A stretch of 64,000 nt of DNA from Mycobacterium sp. MS1601 (lineage in GTDB: Bacteria; Actinomycetota; Actinomycetes; Mycobacteriales; Mycobacteriaceae): contig NZ_CP019420.1 of the NCBI RefSeq assembly GCF_001984215.1, forward strand, positions 3,534,001 to 3,598,000, given 5' to 3'. Position numbers and translations under genes: made by a program. Every line of letters begins with the position of its first letter. Positions within the stretch are counted from its first letter, which is position 1. The notes beneath the pieces are model-generated. The model searched no databases and was not told where the DNA came from. It worked only from the letters and a program-made list of their open reading frames with translations. Positions 36,537-44,910 of this stretch are shown here, in pieces.

Positions 36537-37344
36537 GTGGGCATTGTGAGGAACTCATCGACTCGGGTCCTGGCGCCCTACGAGAACACCTACCCAGCTG
36601 TCCTGAACGCGTTCCACATAATTGGGATAGACGTGCCTGTCGTCGGCAACCCAATCGTGGGCGACACGAAGCGCTCCTTACGAAAGAATCGGTGGGCTGC
36701 TGCGGTGAGGGCCGCGATTCGCCCGGAGGCGCCCACAACAGTCGTCGACTGGTCCATTGCCATGCTCGGTGACAAGCATGGCGAGGTGCTGGCGGAGATC
36801 CTCGAAGCCCTTACAGAGCCGATCGACGATCTTGGCGTCGCGGACGCGCTCGACCGGTTGGGCAGGATGGGCCGGTTCTTCGGCCGCCGAGAGGCGCTCG
36901 CCCTGACCGATTACGTGCGCCTCGATGAACGCGTCATCGAACTAGCGCAAGGGGTCTACGACAAGCATCAAGGGATGCTGGTACTCACCACAAGGCGCTT
37001 GTTCTTCTTTGACAACACCCTTCTGAGCGCCAAGGTCGCAGAGTTTACTTTCAGTGCGATTGGATCGCTGGGGTTCTCGAAAAAGCTGGGTGGCGAGTCG
37101 ATCGACATCGCGATCTCCGAGCGCTCCGCCACAATTAGTCAGGTTGCGCACGGACGTGCCGAAACTCATCGCAGCGTTCCGCCGGGTGAGTTCCGGGCCA
37201 GCGGCGGCGCCAGTGCAGCGAATAGAAGTTTCCGCGCCGGATTTGACCGACCAGATTCGCAAACTAAGCGAGCTGCGGGACGCCGGAATCATCACCGACG
37301 GGGAGTTCAACTCGAAGAAGGCGGACCCCCTTTCCCGAATGTGA
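36537..37344 (+). pseudogene. Frameshifted PH-like (YokE-type) plus SHOCT protein
   Basis: The first frame encodes a helical N-terminus and then a bacterial PH-like domain (HQGMLVLTTRRLFFFDN; FTFSAIGSLGFSKKL) to about residue 200. It then becomes Arg-rich nonsense. In the neighbouring frame the sequence resumes as DVPKLIAAFRRVSSG and ends in a SHOCT motif (IRKLSELRDAGIITDGEFNS) with a natural stop. An indel near 37140 explains both. PH-SHOCT proteins are common accessory genes of unknown role. Confidence 0.7.
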
Positions 37345-37558
37345 TGCGTTGTAACACTTCAAGGTCATGCCGATCACGTGAGATAGGTCGGCAGTACAGA
37401 TCGACGTACCGGAGTCCTTAGCGTCAAACCGCCGCTCCAGCCCCGTGCCTGCCTCTAGAGCCAGGAGTGTCGCCCCCGGAGCTTCCGCCAGGCGGATGTA
37501 CTGCGAATACGGCTGTAGTGGTGGACCTAATAAGTGTCTGCTTCCTACGCTGGCGGGC

Positions 37559-38407
37559 ATGGGCGCGAACGAGAAGCTGCGGGCGCGATACCGGGTTGTC
37601 GAACTGCAGCGAAAGAAGAACGAGGCGCGGGCTCGGCGTGATCGCGCGAACGCGGCTGGTGCCGAGGAGATTCGGGCAATTCTGCACCGCGTTGGTGCGG
37701 TCGACACTTGGGAGCGCAAGCGTTTCGAGCACGCCGCCGAGAGCATCCGCGCTGATGCGGTGACGAGGCGGTCTGGTCACTTCCGTGGATTGCAGACCGT
37801 CATCGAGCAGATGCGGGCTCGTGGCCAAACCTTGGCGCAGATTGCTGAGCTCACCGGCGTGGATGGTCGCGAGCTTCAGGCCGTGCTGCGACGGGCTCGG
37901 TCCGGCGATGCGGGAAGACAAGGTTCATCAGCTTCGTCGGAAGCGAGTAGACGACCCGACGTCGACGTCGATCCGCGGTCAGAGGATGCGATCGAGGGAT
38001 CATCCAGTGATGGCGCTTACGACCCGACGCGCTGCATTCGCTGCGATGCCGCGATGCTCGATGAGGATGCAGCACCTCGACGCGGCCGTCGCCGGCTGTA
38101 TTGCTCGGATACCTGCCGTCGGGATGCATCAGCGGCACGCAATGCCGCACAGCGATACGGGGCGCCGATTCGCGTGATTGAAGTACCGAGAGTCGCTGCT
38201 TCGCAGAATCAATCGGCGGAAACGCCCGAGCCGCACCAGTCCGTCGCGCCGATGGATGCTGTCAACAGCGTCCTGGACGACGGCGAGGCTTTACGCGGGC
38301 TGCTTACTCGTGTGGCAGAGCAGGCTCGGCTCAAGAAGCTTGACCGCGCAACACTGACGGCCGCGCGTGATCTGTCCAATGCCGTTCATCGGCACCGTGA
38401 TTGGTGA
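37559..38407 (+). CDS. Element protein with C-x2-C zinc-finger-like motif
   Basis: 282 residues. The basic N-terminus is rich in Arg/Lys/Glu (YRVVELQRKKNEARARRDRA), followed by a helix-turn-helix-like stretch (GQTLAQIAELTGVDGRELQ), a disordered acidic linker, and a treble-clef-like zinc site CIRCD...YCSDTCRR. The basic region and finger suggest DNA binding, perhaps in replication or regulation of the element. A remnant of its 3' end lies at 24659-24790, so it belongs to the conserved core of this element type. ATG 37559 is the likely start. Confidence 0.75.
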   Translation: MGANEKLRARYRVVELQRKKNEARARRDRANAAGAEEIRAILHRVGAVDTWERKRFEHAAESIRADAVTRRSGHFRGLQTVIEQMRARGQTLAQIAELTGVDGRELQAVLRRARSGDAGRQGSSASSEASRRPDVDVDPRSEDAIEGSSSDGAYDPTRCIRCDAAMLDEDAAPRRGRRRLYCSDTCRRDASAARNAAQRYGAPIRVIEVPRVAASQNQSAETPEPHQSVAPMDAVNSVLDDGEALRGLLTRVAEQARLKKLDRATLTAARDLSNAVHRHRDW

Positions 38408-38410
38408 TGA

Positions 38411-38881
38411 TCACCTGATTCGTCGACGCCCGCGTCCTCGCTTTCTTCGCGAACGTCGTGCGGCGGGACTGCACCCGGTCATGCTCGAGACGGTACGGCC
38501 GGCGGTGTGGATTGCCTTCTGGGCGAGGTCTTCAGCAAGGTAGGCGACGCAGCACTCCAAATCGTAGACGGCTGCCTTGCGTGCTTTGTCGATCATCTCT
38601 GCTGCGTCCTCCTGGTGAGGCATATATCCGTTCTGCCGACAGAACCTGTCGATCACGACGTCGATGACGTCGTCGAACTGGGTGGCCAACTGTTGGACAT
38701 CGGTATCGGCCCATTCCTCGATGTACTCTTCCCGCTCTTGTGGGGTCCAGAATTGTGGAAACGACAGATGTGTTCGGTAGAGGTCGCGGATTGCCGCAAC
38801 GAGTTGGCCGGAGTGGCGGATCTCGGGCCAATCGCTGATCGCGGCGGTGGCCAGGTTCTCCAGATCGTCGTCCAAGCTCAT
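38411..38881 (-). CDS. Element-borne hypothetical protein, paralogue of 24808-25260
   Basis: 156 residues starting MSLDDDLENLATAA, closely similar along its length to the protein at 24808. Both share PQFWTPQEREEYIEEWAD-type and FDDVIDVVIDRFCRQNGY-type segments; this copy has a longer Arg-rich tail. No domain recognised. It lies between the zinc-finger gene (convergent, 3 bp gap) and the ATPase gene upstream on the same strand, probably co-transcribed with the ATPase. Confidence 0.78.
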   Translation of the reverse strand: MSLDDDLENLATAAISDWPEIRHSGQLVAAIRDLYRTHLSFPQFWTPQEREEYIEEWADTDVQQLATQFDDVIDVVIDRFCRQNGYMPHQEDAAEMIDKARKAAVYDLECCVAYLAEDLAQKAIHTAGRTVSSMTGCSPAARRSRRKRGRGRRRIR

Positions 38882-38961
38882 CGCAGCTGCTCCCTCCAGG
38901 CTTGTCCTGATACTGCCTGCAGGCACCGACAGGTCGTCGAATCTGAGACCCTTGGGTCCTG

Positions 38962-40506
38962 TTACGCGGAGAGGTCGTCGCGGCCTTCGTCAATGTGCGA
39001 GGGCGAGGGGTGCTCAGGGCCCGGCCGTAGCAGCGAGGGTCGCGAGGATTGCGAGGCTTGATGGGCAGCTACATCTTTGGGCGGCGGGTAGATGGTCCAC
39101 AGCAGGACGTTTCGGTGGTTACGTGCCCCGTCGTCCTCGATCGCCCATCCCAGCTTGCGCAACGCGGGTGCGTGCCTGCGGAGCAGACTGGTGACGTCGC
39201 GGCCGTTCCTCGGCCATCCCTTCGGCCGTCGCCAGTCACCGCCCGCCGGGGTGATCAGCACGAGTAGGTCGCCACCGGACTGCCCTCGCAACGGTTCGCG
39301 GGTGTGGTGGCGCAGGCGTTCGATGAATGGGTCAGCGGACAGGCTGTCTTCCGACAGCTGATCCGAACGTGACATGTAGCGGCGCAAGCCATCAGAGGGC
39401 AGAACCTCGTCGACGCACGCCAGCACGCGACCGAAGTCCGCCATGCGTGGTGCGTCGTCGACCTCTATGGTGTCCAGGCGGTGATGCACGGTCGCAGCCA
39501 GGCTGAGCAGTCCACTCATAATGCTCGGAGGAGCCTGGTGCCACTGTTTTCGCAGGCTGGCCTCCGGCTGTCGCATGTGGCGGTCGATGCGTCGCAGATC
39601 GATCATCGCCATGCGTTCGGCGAGGTCGGGGCGTACCGCGCCGACGTCGATGCCGTTGATGATGATGCAGCGGCGAAACTTGACCACGGCAAGATCGCCG
39701 TCGGTGTAGAGCGCACGTTTGACGTTGCCGTCCCCGGTGGCGGCGCGGCACAGCGAGTCCGACAGCCAAGGTGAGATCGCCGACAGATTGTCCAGAGCGA
39801 CAACCCAGGAGCCAGACGCGGCACTCACCCAGGAGTCGGCGTCGCGTGGCGCCTGGCGCAGCGGAACGGGGGAGGGGTCGATGAGGTCGACCAGCATGCG
39901 CGTCGTCGTGGTCTTGGCACTGCCCTGCTCGGCGAACAGTGCCAACACCGGGTGCGGCACATCGCATTGGACCAGTGCCGCCGTGAGCGCCGCGAGGAGT
40001 ACAGGACGGTCTGCGGTGGCGACGTTGATGAAATCCCACAACCGGTAGAGGTCTCCGGTCTGGGGTGGTAGTGGCATCGCAGCGGTCAGCTTGGTGCGCA
40101 GGAATCGCACTGGGGCGGTGTCGATCACCGACCAGGTGCCTGCACGAATGCGAATGACCTTCCCGTCGGTTCGTCCGGTGTCGATATAGCTGGATCCTTG
40201 ATGCTCTGCGACACGAAGATGCAGCTTTTCGGGTGACTGATTGGCGGCCAAACCTTCGAGGACCAGGGTGGCGTCGGTGAGGGCCTGGCCGCCGGCGACC
40301 GTGCCGGTCTCGGCGAAGTAGCGGGAGGCGAGTTCGGCTCGCAGGCCGGCTTTTCCCGCACGTAGCAGAATCGCCAAATGTGGGCGGGCACGATCAGCGC
40401 CGAAAGGCTCACCGTCCTCGGAGACGCCGAGCAGATACCGCTCCTGAGCCATGGCTACCAAGCGCGCGGCGACGGACTTCTTGTCGCTTTCGTCGTTGGC
40501 GCTCAT
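38962..40506 (-). CDS. Element replication-type ATPase (P-loop, DUF927/SF3-helicase-like)
   Basis: About 514 residues. The central ATPase domain has Walker A FAEQGSAKTTTTRML and Walker B-like SWVVALDNLSAI, followed by a conserved Arg/Asn region (FRRCIIINGIDVG; DLAERMAMIDL). The N-terminal third is a probable DNA-binding or regulatory part. Proteins of this kind are found in phage satellites and integrative elements, where they act in replication initiation. ATG 40506 (MSANDESDKK) is chosen. Remnants of a homologue lie at 25290-25690. Confidence 0.8.
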   Translation of the reverse strand: MSANDESDKKSVAARLVAMAQERYLLGVSEDGEPFGADRARPHLAILLRAGKAGLRAELASRYFAETGTVAGGQALTDATLVLEGLAANQSPEKLHLRVAEHQGSSYIDTGRTDGKVIRIRAGTWSVIDTAPVRFLRTKLTAAMPLPPQTGDLYRLWDFINVATADRPVLLAALTAALVQCDVPHPVLALFAEQGSAKTTTTRMLVDLIDPSPVPLRQAPRDADSWVSAASGSWVVALDNLSAISPWLSDSLCRAATGDGNVKRALYTDGDLAVVKFRRCIIINGIDVGAVRPDLAERMAMIDLRRIDRHMRQPEASLRKQWHQAPPSIMSGLLSLAATVHHRLDTIEVDDAPRMADFGRVLACVDEVLPSDGLRRYMSRSDQLSEDSLSADPFIERLRHHTREPLRGQSGGDLLVLITPAGGDWRRPKGWPRNGRDVTSLLRRHAPALRKLGWAIEDDGARNHRNVLLWTIYPPPKDVAAHQASQSSRPSLLRPGPEHPSPSHIDEGRDDLSA

Positions 40507-40639
40507 GGGGTTTCCTGCCTGTGGCACTTCTGCAGGCGGGCATTACGGGCTATTCTCATGGGGAACTTCCGGTTGAGCGATCGGCTGGTTCGAACGAAAG
40601 GCCTCGGCTAGACCCCGAGGTCTTTCTCATGCGTGGGCA

Positions 40640-40837
40640 TCACGCGGTGTCGCCGCCTCCGCGCCGGGTTGCGCTCTCCCGCTCGGAGATCCACCGCAGA
40701 ACCTCATCGCGTCGGTATACGACCCGGCGGCCCAAAGTGAAGCTCGCCGGCCCGATATCCGAATGACGCCAGTATCTCAGCGTCCCAACGGGGACACCCG
40801 TTATGTCCGAGACTTCCTTGGCTCCTAGCAATTCCAT
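40640..40837 (-). CDS. Excisionase / AlpA-like helix-turn-helix protein
   Basis: 65 residues from ATG 40837 (MELLGAKEVSDITGVPVGTL). A MerR-like winged helix with RYWRHSDIGPASFTLGRRVV and YRRDEVLRWI is the standard pattern of HTH_17 excisionases. It would bind near the att sites and favour excision with the integrase. It lies between the ATPase gene and the divergent integrase gene, a usual place. Confidence 0.88.
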   Translation of the reverse strand: MELLGAKEVSDITGVPVGTLRYWRHSDIGPASFTLGRRVVYRRDEVLRWISERESATRRGGGDTA

Positions 40838-41024
40838 CAGATTCCTCCTGAATCCCAGTTGTCTTGGCTGAGCCAACAGTGACCGGGAGGACTCGACGTG
40901 TCCACCACCGCAGCCATATTCACTGAAAAGTCGTTCGGATCATGTTGGTGCGACCGCAGACAAAATACCGACCGGGGCGTGCAAAGCGGATCACCACCAC
41001 GGATTATTGCGGTATGGTCGATTT

Positions 41025-42236
41025 GTGATCACCCGGAACGAACGGGCGGGTATCGATGACCGCTGGCACAAGCGGGTCAAGGAATCCGACGGCACCATGC
41101 GTACGGAGCGGTCTGCGGTATACGGCAAGGTCTCGCGCTGGCGTGTCAGATGGGTCGACAGCACGGGCGCTGAACGCACCAAGAGTTTCCAGCGCAAGCC
41201 GGATGCGCAGGCATACCTCAACGGCCTGACCGCCGACCTTCAACGCGGTGAGTATGTCGATCCTAGGAAGAGTGCGGAGACGTTCGGGTCGGTGGCCGAG
41301 CAGTGGTTCGCCACCAAACAGCACCGAAAGCCGAAGACGGTTGCCGGCTACCGTTCGTTGCTCGACACTGTCGTCTTGCCGAAGTGGGAAGGTGTTCCGC
41401 TGAAAAGGCTTGACTACGAGTCCTATTCGACGTGGCTGGGGTCGCTGACGGTCGATGGTGGGCAACGCGGAGCCGGTTTATCGGCAAGTCGAATCACCCA
41501 AGCGCATCAGCTGGTAGGTGCTGTCCTCAAGTACGCCCAACGGACAGGCAAGGTGGCGAAGAACGTCGCGTTGGAGATCAAGCGGGACGAGGATCTTCCC
41601 GAGCAAGCCGAGCGTGAGCGGCGCTACCTGAGTCATGCCGAGTTGTTGATGCTGGCCAAGGCTGCAGATCGGTTCGAGACGTTGACGTTGGTCCTGGGGT
41701 ACTGCGGGCTGAGATTCGGCGAAGCCGTTGCGTTGAGACGCCGGCATGTGGGGGATCGGGTGCTGACGGTGCGCTCGTCCGCAACGGCGGTCACCGGCAA
41801 GGGCATCGTGGAGTCGACGACCAAGACGAAGCGGGATCGCCACGTGCCAGTGCCTGAACCTGTCTGGAAGAAACTCAAGGCTGAGCTGCCCGCCGACCCG
41901 AATGCGCTGGTGTTTCCCAGTCGGAAGGGCGGGTTTCTGCCGCTCGGTGAGTACCGCTGGGCATTCGACAATGCGTGTGAAGACGTCGGCATCGAAGGGC
42001 TGGTACCTCACGGCCTGAGACATACCACGGCGTCACTGGCGATCAGTGCAGGCGCTAACGTCAAGGTCGTGCAGAGACTCCTGGGGCATGCAACGGCGGC
42101 CATGACGCTCGATCGCTACGGGCACCTGCTCAACGACGATTTGAGCGGTGTGGCTGATGCGCTGGGCAAGGCCATCGACAGCACTGCGGTATCACTGCGG
42201 TATTCAGGGCGTCGGAGGAAGGCTGAAACCGCCTGA
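41025..42236 (+). CDS. Tyrosine recombinase (phage-type integrase)
   Basis: About 403 residues: an N-terminal arm-binding region (SRWRVRWVDSTGAERTKSFQ), a SAM-like core-binding domain (TFGSVAEQWFATKQHRKPKT) and a catalytic domain. The catalytic residues are visible: Arg in YCGLRFGEAVALR, Lys in KTKRDRHVPV, HxxR in PHGLRHTTAS, His in LLGHATAAMT and Tyr in LDRYGHL. It inserts the element into the adjacent tRNA, 20 bp downstream of its stop. Start GTG 41025; TTG 41007 is possible. Its 3' coding end contains two arm-type decamers. Confidence 0.93.
   Translation: MITRNERAGIDDRWHKRVKESDGTMRTERSAVYGKVSRWRVRWVDSTGAERTKSFQRKPDAQAYLNGLTADLQRGEYVDPRKSAETFGSVAEQWFATKQHRKPKTVAGYRSLLDTVVLPKWEGVPLKRLDYESYSTWLGSLTVDGGQRGAGLSASRITQAHQLVGAVLKYAQRTGKVAKNVALEIKRDEDLPEQAERERRYLSHAELLMLAKAADRFETLTLVLGYCGLRFGEAVALRRRHVGDRVLTVRSSATAVTGKGIVESTTKTKRDRHVPVPEPVWKKLKAELPADPNALVFPSRKGGFLPLGEYRWAFDNACEDVGIEGLVPHGLRHTTASLAISAGANVKVVQRLLGHATAAMTLDRYGHLLNDDLSGVADALGKAIDSTAVSLRYSGRRRKAETA
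42183..42203. promoter_or_regulatory. Arm-type integrase sites (ACTGCGGTAT pair)
   Basis: Two copies of ACTGCGGTAT, at 42183-42192 and 42194-42203, lie within the integrase 3' coding sequence, about 55 bp before the att core. The same decamer pair lies about 115 bp after the left core. A 9/10 match (ATTGCGGTAT) occurs at 41006-41015, before the integrase start. Confidence 0.6.
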
Positions 42237-42256
42237 AGTATGCTCTGAGCTGCAAG

Positions 42257-42298
42257 GCCCCCATAGCCCAATTGGCAGAGGCAGCGGACTTAAAATCC
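42257..42298 (+). repeat. attR: 42-bp direct repeat with 25895-25936
   Basis: Identical to the left copy and located at the tRNA 5' end. With the integrase immediately upstream, this defines an element of about 16.36 kb (distance between the two repeats). The tRNA is restored at this end, so insertion does not destroy it. Confidence 0.92.
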
Positions 42299-42330
42299 GC
42301 ACAGTGTCGGTTCGAGTCCGACTGGGGGCA
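42257..42330 (+). tRNA. tRNA with UAA anticodon (tRNA-Leu by anticodon)
   Basis: A full cloverleaf: acceptor stem GCCCCCA/TGGGGGC, anticodon stem GCGGA/TCCGC around loop CTTAAAA (anticodon TAA), T-arm GTCGG-TTCGAGT-CCGAC, discriminator A, CCA not encoded. The variable loop is short (ACAGT), giving a class I shape, while bacterial tRNA-Leu is normally class II with a long variable arm. The first 42 bases are the right att repeat, so its 5' half comes from the element and its 3' half from the host chromosome. Confidence 0.9.
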
Positions 42331-42519
42331 CTGGATAACCGCCAATAGCAGGGCATTTTGGCTGATAGGCTGCCGTGCGCCGTGTGGGCGAGATGGTCCG
42401 TGACAGTGGCGCGGCAGCATCACGACACGTATGTGCTGGTCGCCGGTGGAGGTTTGCGGCGGATCAAGCAACCTGCTGTTCGGATCGCCTCGTTATGGGG
42501 GGCAGAAGCACAGTTCAGT

Positions 42520-42960
42520 TCAGGCTATCTCGAAGGGTGGTAAGTCGTAGCGGATCAGGATGTTCACGTGATCGGCTTCGTGTGGTGGGTCAACGAAGAT
42601 CTGGATGCGCACCGGCCCAGTACGTTCGATCGACACCGAACCACCGCCATCTTCAGGATCATCGGCCAAGGGTTGGTAGATGCCCAGCTTTGGGGGATCG
42701 CTGAAGATCAGGTTGCGATCGAACACCAACGTGCCCAAATCGCTTTGATCGCTGCCGCTGAACACCCGCACTCGGACATCCTGATCGCGGGCGAGCGACT
42801 CTTCCACTGACATGGTGAACACATCCACCGTGTGGTCAGAGTACGACACGCCGTACTCGCGACCTGGCCCTTGCGTACCCTCCCGTCCACCGATGTCTGA
42901 GACTTCAATCTGGCCGTAGTCGGGAAAGACCTCGATATCGAGAAGTAGCTCGTTGGTCAT
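42520..42960 (-). CDS. Uncharacterised protein, copy A of duplicated gene
   Basis: 146 residues, beta-rich, starting MTNELLLDIEVFPDYGQIEV and continuing with DHTVDVFTMSVEESLARDQD, LGTLVFDRNLIFSDPPKLGI and the end HVNILIRYDLPPFEIA. No family recognised. It is nearly identical to copy B in its last 90 residues and differs mainly around residues 17-50. The upstream Lys-rich frame is truncated here and its stop overlaps this ATG. It is not obviously secreted. Confidence 0.75.
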   Translation of the reverse strand: MTNELLLDIEVFPDYGQIEVSDIGGREGTQGPGREYGVSYSDHTVDVFTMSVEESLARDQDVRVRVFSGSDQSDLGTLVFDRNLIFSDPPKLGIYQPLADDPEDGGGSVSIERTGPVRIQIFVDPPHEADHVNILIRYDLPPFEIA

Positions 42961-43241
42961 TGACCATTGCTCTCTTCGTCGGGGGCCACCTGGGCGGCAG
43001 CGGCTTTGGATGTCATCGGCCGATCTTCTTCTTGCGTTTCTTTCTTGGCCTGGGTCTCGCGTTTCTTCTTTTTCTCGATCTTCTTTTTCGGCTGGTCCTT
43101 TTTACCGGACTTCCTGCCGCTGTCGTTGCTGCTGGTGTTACGGCTACCGGAGGAGTCGTTGGAGCTTGAGTTCAGGCCGCCGCTGTTACGGCGCTGTTGA
43201 CTGCTGGTGGATTGGGCCTCAGGTTGGTTCCACGTCCGCCG
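42957..43241 (-). pseudogene. Truncated Lys-rich gene, copy A
   Basis: The translation SGKKDQPKKKIEKKKKRETQ and its Ser/Asn-rich lead match the intact Lys-rich protein at 43887-44186, but a stop codon lies in frame where the N-terminus should be, at the duplication junction. Its stop overlaps the ATG of copy A by 4 bp. It differs from copy B in its last 20 residues. Confidence 0.65.
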
Positions 43242-43391
43242 ACGCTATCTGCCCAGATAGGAGGCGAGGTGGTCCGTGGCACGGCGCGGTAGCGTGACGA
43301 CGCGTATGTGCTGGTCGCCGGTGGAGGGTCGTGGCGGATTAAGCAACCTGCTGTTCGGATCGCCTCGTTATGGGCAGAAGCACAGGTCAGT

Positions 43392-43874
43392 TCAGTCCAT
43401 CTCGAAGGGCGGTAGGTCGTAGCGGATCAGGATGTTCACGTGATCGGCTTCGTGTGGTGGGTCAACGAAGATCTGGATGCGCACCGGCCCAGTACGTTCG
43501 ATCGACACCGAACCACCGCCATCTTCAGGATCATCGGCCAAGGGTTGGTAGATGCCCAGCTTTGGGGGATCGCTGAAGATCAGGTTGCGATCGAACACCA
43601 ACGTGCCCAAACCATTTTGGTCGCTGCCACGGAACACCCGCACTCGGACATCCTGATCTCGCTCGAGCGACTCTTCGACTGACATCGTGAACACACCCAC
43701 AGAGTGATCCGAGAGTAGAACTCCGTACTCTTGGCCACCTTCCTCAGGCGACTCTCGTCCGCCTACATCGGTGACTTCAACCAATCCGTAGTCCGGGAAG
43801 ACCTCGACGTCGAGAAGCAGCTCATTGGTGGTCACAGTGCTGCGCCCCCTCGTAGGTGTTTTTGCCGTCGGCAA
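43392..43874 (-). CDS. Uncharacterised protein, copy B of duplicated gene
   Basis: 160 residues from ATG 43874, or about 147 from GTG 43835, the position that matches copy A. Shared features are ELLLDVEVFPDYGLVEVTDV, VFTMSVEESLERDQDVRVRV, and the near-identical C-terminal half ending RYDLPPFEMD. No family recognised. It follows the Lys-rich gene by 12 bp and is probably co-translated with it. Confidence 0.75.
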   Translation of the reverse strand: MPTAKTPTRGRSTVTTNELLLDVEVFPDYGLVEVTDVGGRESPEEGGQEYGVLLSDHSVGVFTMSVEESLERDQDVRVRVFRGSDQNGLGTLVFDRNLIFSDPPKLGIYQPLADDPEDGGGSVSIERTGPVRIQIFVDPPHEADHVNILIRYDLPPFEMD

Positions 43875-43886
43875 GGGATTTGGGTG

Positions 43887-44186
43887 TCACCGGCCGTCTT
43901 TCTTCTTGTGTTTCTTTTGGGCTTGGGTTTGGCGTTTCTTCTTCTTTTCCGTCTTATTTTTCTGTTGGTCCTTCTTGCCGGACTTGCTGCCGCTGTCGTT
44001 GTTACTACCCTGACGGGCAACGGAGTTCTCGTTGGAGCCTGAGTTCAGCCCGCCGCTACTGCCCGGCTGACTGTCCGATTCCTTGGGGTCACTCCAGGTG
44101 TCCCGGGCTCGCCTTAGTGCGGTCTCGGCAGCGGTGTTGCGGTCAGCAGCGGTCTGCGGTTCGCTGCTGGAGTCGACGACGGCCAC
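43887..44186 (-). CDS. Lys-rich low-complexity protein
   Basis: 99 residues. The N-terminal 35 are helical (ADRNTAAETALRRARDTW), then a Ser/Gly/Asn-rich linker, then an intensely basic tail (KKDQQKNKTEKKKKRQTQAQ). Such a tail could bind nucleic acid or acidic cell-wall polymers. It is the partner of copy B and is divergent from the PepSY lipoprotein gene. Function unknown. Confidence 0.6.
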   Translation of the reverse strand: MAVVDSSSEPQTAADRNTAAETALRRARDTWSDPKESDSQPGSSGGLNSGSNENSVARQGSNNDSGSKSGKKDQQKNKTEKKKKRQTQAQKKHKKKDGR

Positions 44187-44229
44187 GCGGACAGGTTTGT
44201 CGTCGGGGCAGTTCGGTTAGAGACCCAGG

Positions 44230-44883
44230 GTGATCGCATCTGAGAAGTTCGGTTCAGTGTTGGTGGCTGCGGCAGCGGTCGGTGTGCTCGTGGTGGCGGG
44301 GTGTTCGTCGGACACGAGTGAGCCCGCGGGCTCGTCAACCTCGTCGGCTCCGTCGTCATCGGAGACCACGTCGTCACCGGAGAGCACGTCGAGCTCCGCG
44401 GGTCCGTCGTCAGGTTCGTCGACCGAGGTCTCGGCCGGCCCGGGTCCCGACGCCGATCTGGCGACGACGACGTTCCCGGTTGCCCTCGACCGGGCCCTGG
44501 CGGTGGCCGACGAGACCGTTCCCGGTGGGACGATTACCAAGATCGAGCTGGAGTTCGAGCGCTCCACCAACGGGTGGGTGTGGAAAATCGACTCTCAACA
44601 GAACACCGAGCAGCGTGAGCTCAAGATCGACGCCCAGTCCGCACAGGTGATCTCCAACGATCGTGATCGGGAATCGGACAATCCGGTGGCCGTGGATCCG
44701 CGGACGTTGACGCCCATGGACGCTGCGGGGCGGGCGACCGCGCTGGTGCCGGGCTCGGTGGCCAAGTGGTCGCTGGAGTACGACGACGGCGTGCAGCGCT
44801 ACTCCTTCGATATCCGGACACCGGGCGGCGGCACCGAGGACGTCGACGTGGACGTCGAAACAGGCACGGCCACCAGGGGTTAA
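44230..44883 (+). CDS. PepSY-domain lipoprotein
   Basis: 217 residues with a lipoprotein signal (lipobox VVAGC near residue 25), a long Ser/Thr-rich linker of about 50 residues, and two PepSY-type repeats: ALDRALAVADETVPGGTITK with IELEFERSTNGWVWKIDS, and DAAGRATALVPGSVAKWSLE with YSFDIRTPGGG. PepSY modules are thought to inhibit peptidases or bind cell-wall parts outside the cell. GTG start at 44230. Confidence 0.82.
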   Translation: MIASEKFGSVLVAAAAVGVLVVAGCSSDTSEPAGSSTSSAPSSSETTSSPESTSSSAGPSSGSSTEVSAGPGPDADLATTTFPVALDRALAVADETVPGGTITKIELEFERSTNGWVWKIDSQQNTEQRELKIDAQSAQVISNDRDRESDNPVAVDPRTLTPMDAAGRATALVPGSVAKWSLEYDDGVQRYSFDIRTPGGGTEDVDVDVETGTATRG

Positions 44884-44910
44884 CGCGACAGATCAGCAGC
44901 GTGGATGTTG

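Larger units (their letters stand above)
42383..44100. repeat. Tandem duplication of an approximately 850-bp gene-pair unit
   Basis: About 42383-43237 and 43262-44100 are related, with long near-identical runs in the 3' coding part (for example 42557-42770 versus 43430-43640). Each unit holds a Lys-rich frame followed by a small protein gene, both on the minus strand. The 3' halves are nearly identical and the 5' halves have diverged, which points to recent partial conversion or selection on the 5' part. Confidence 0.85.
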
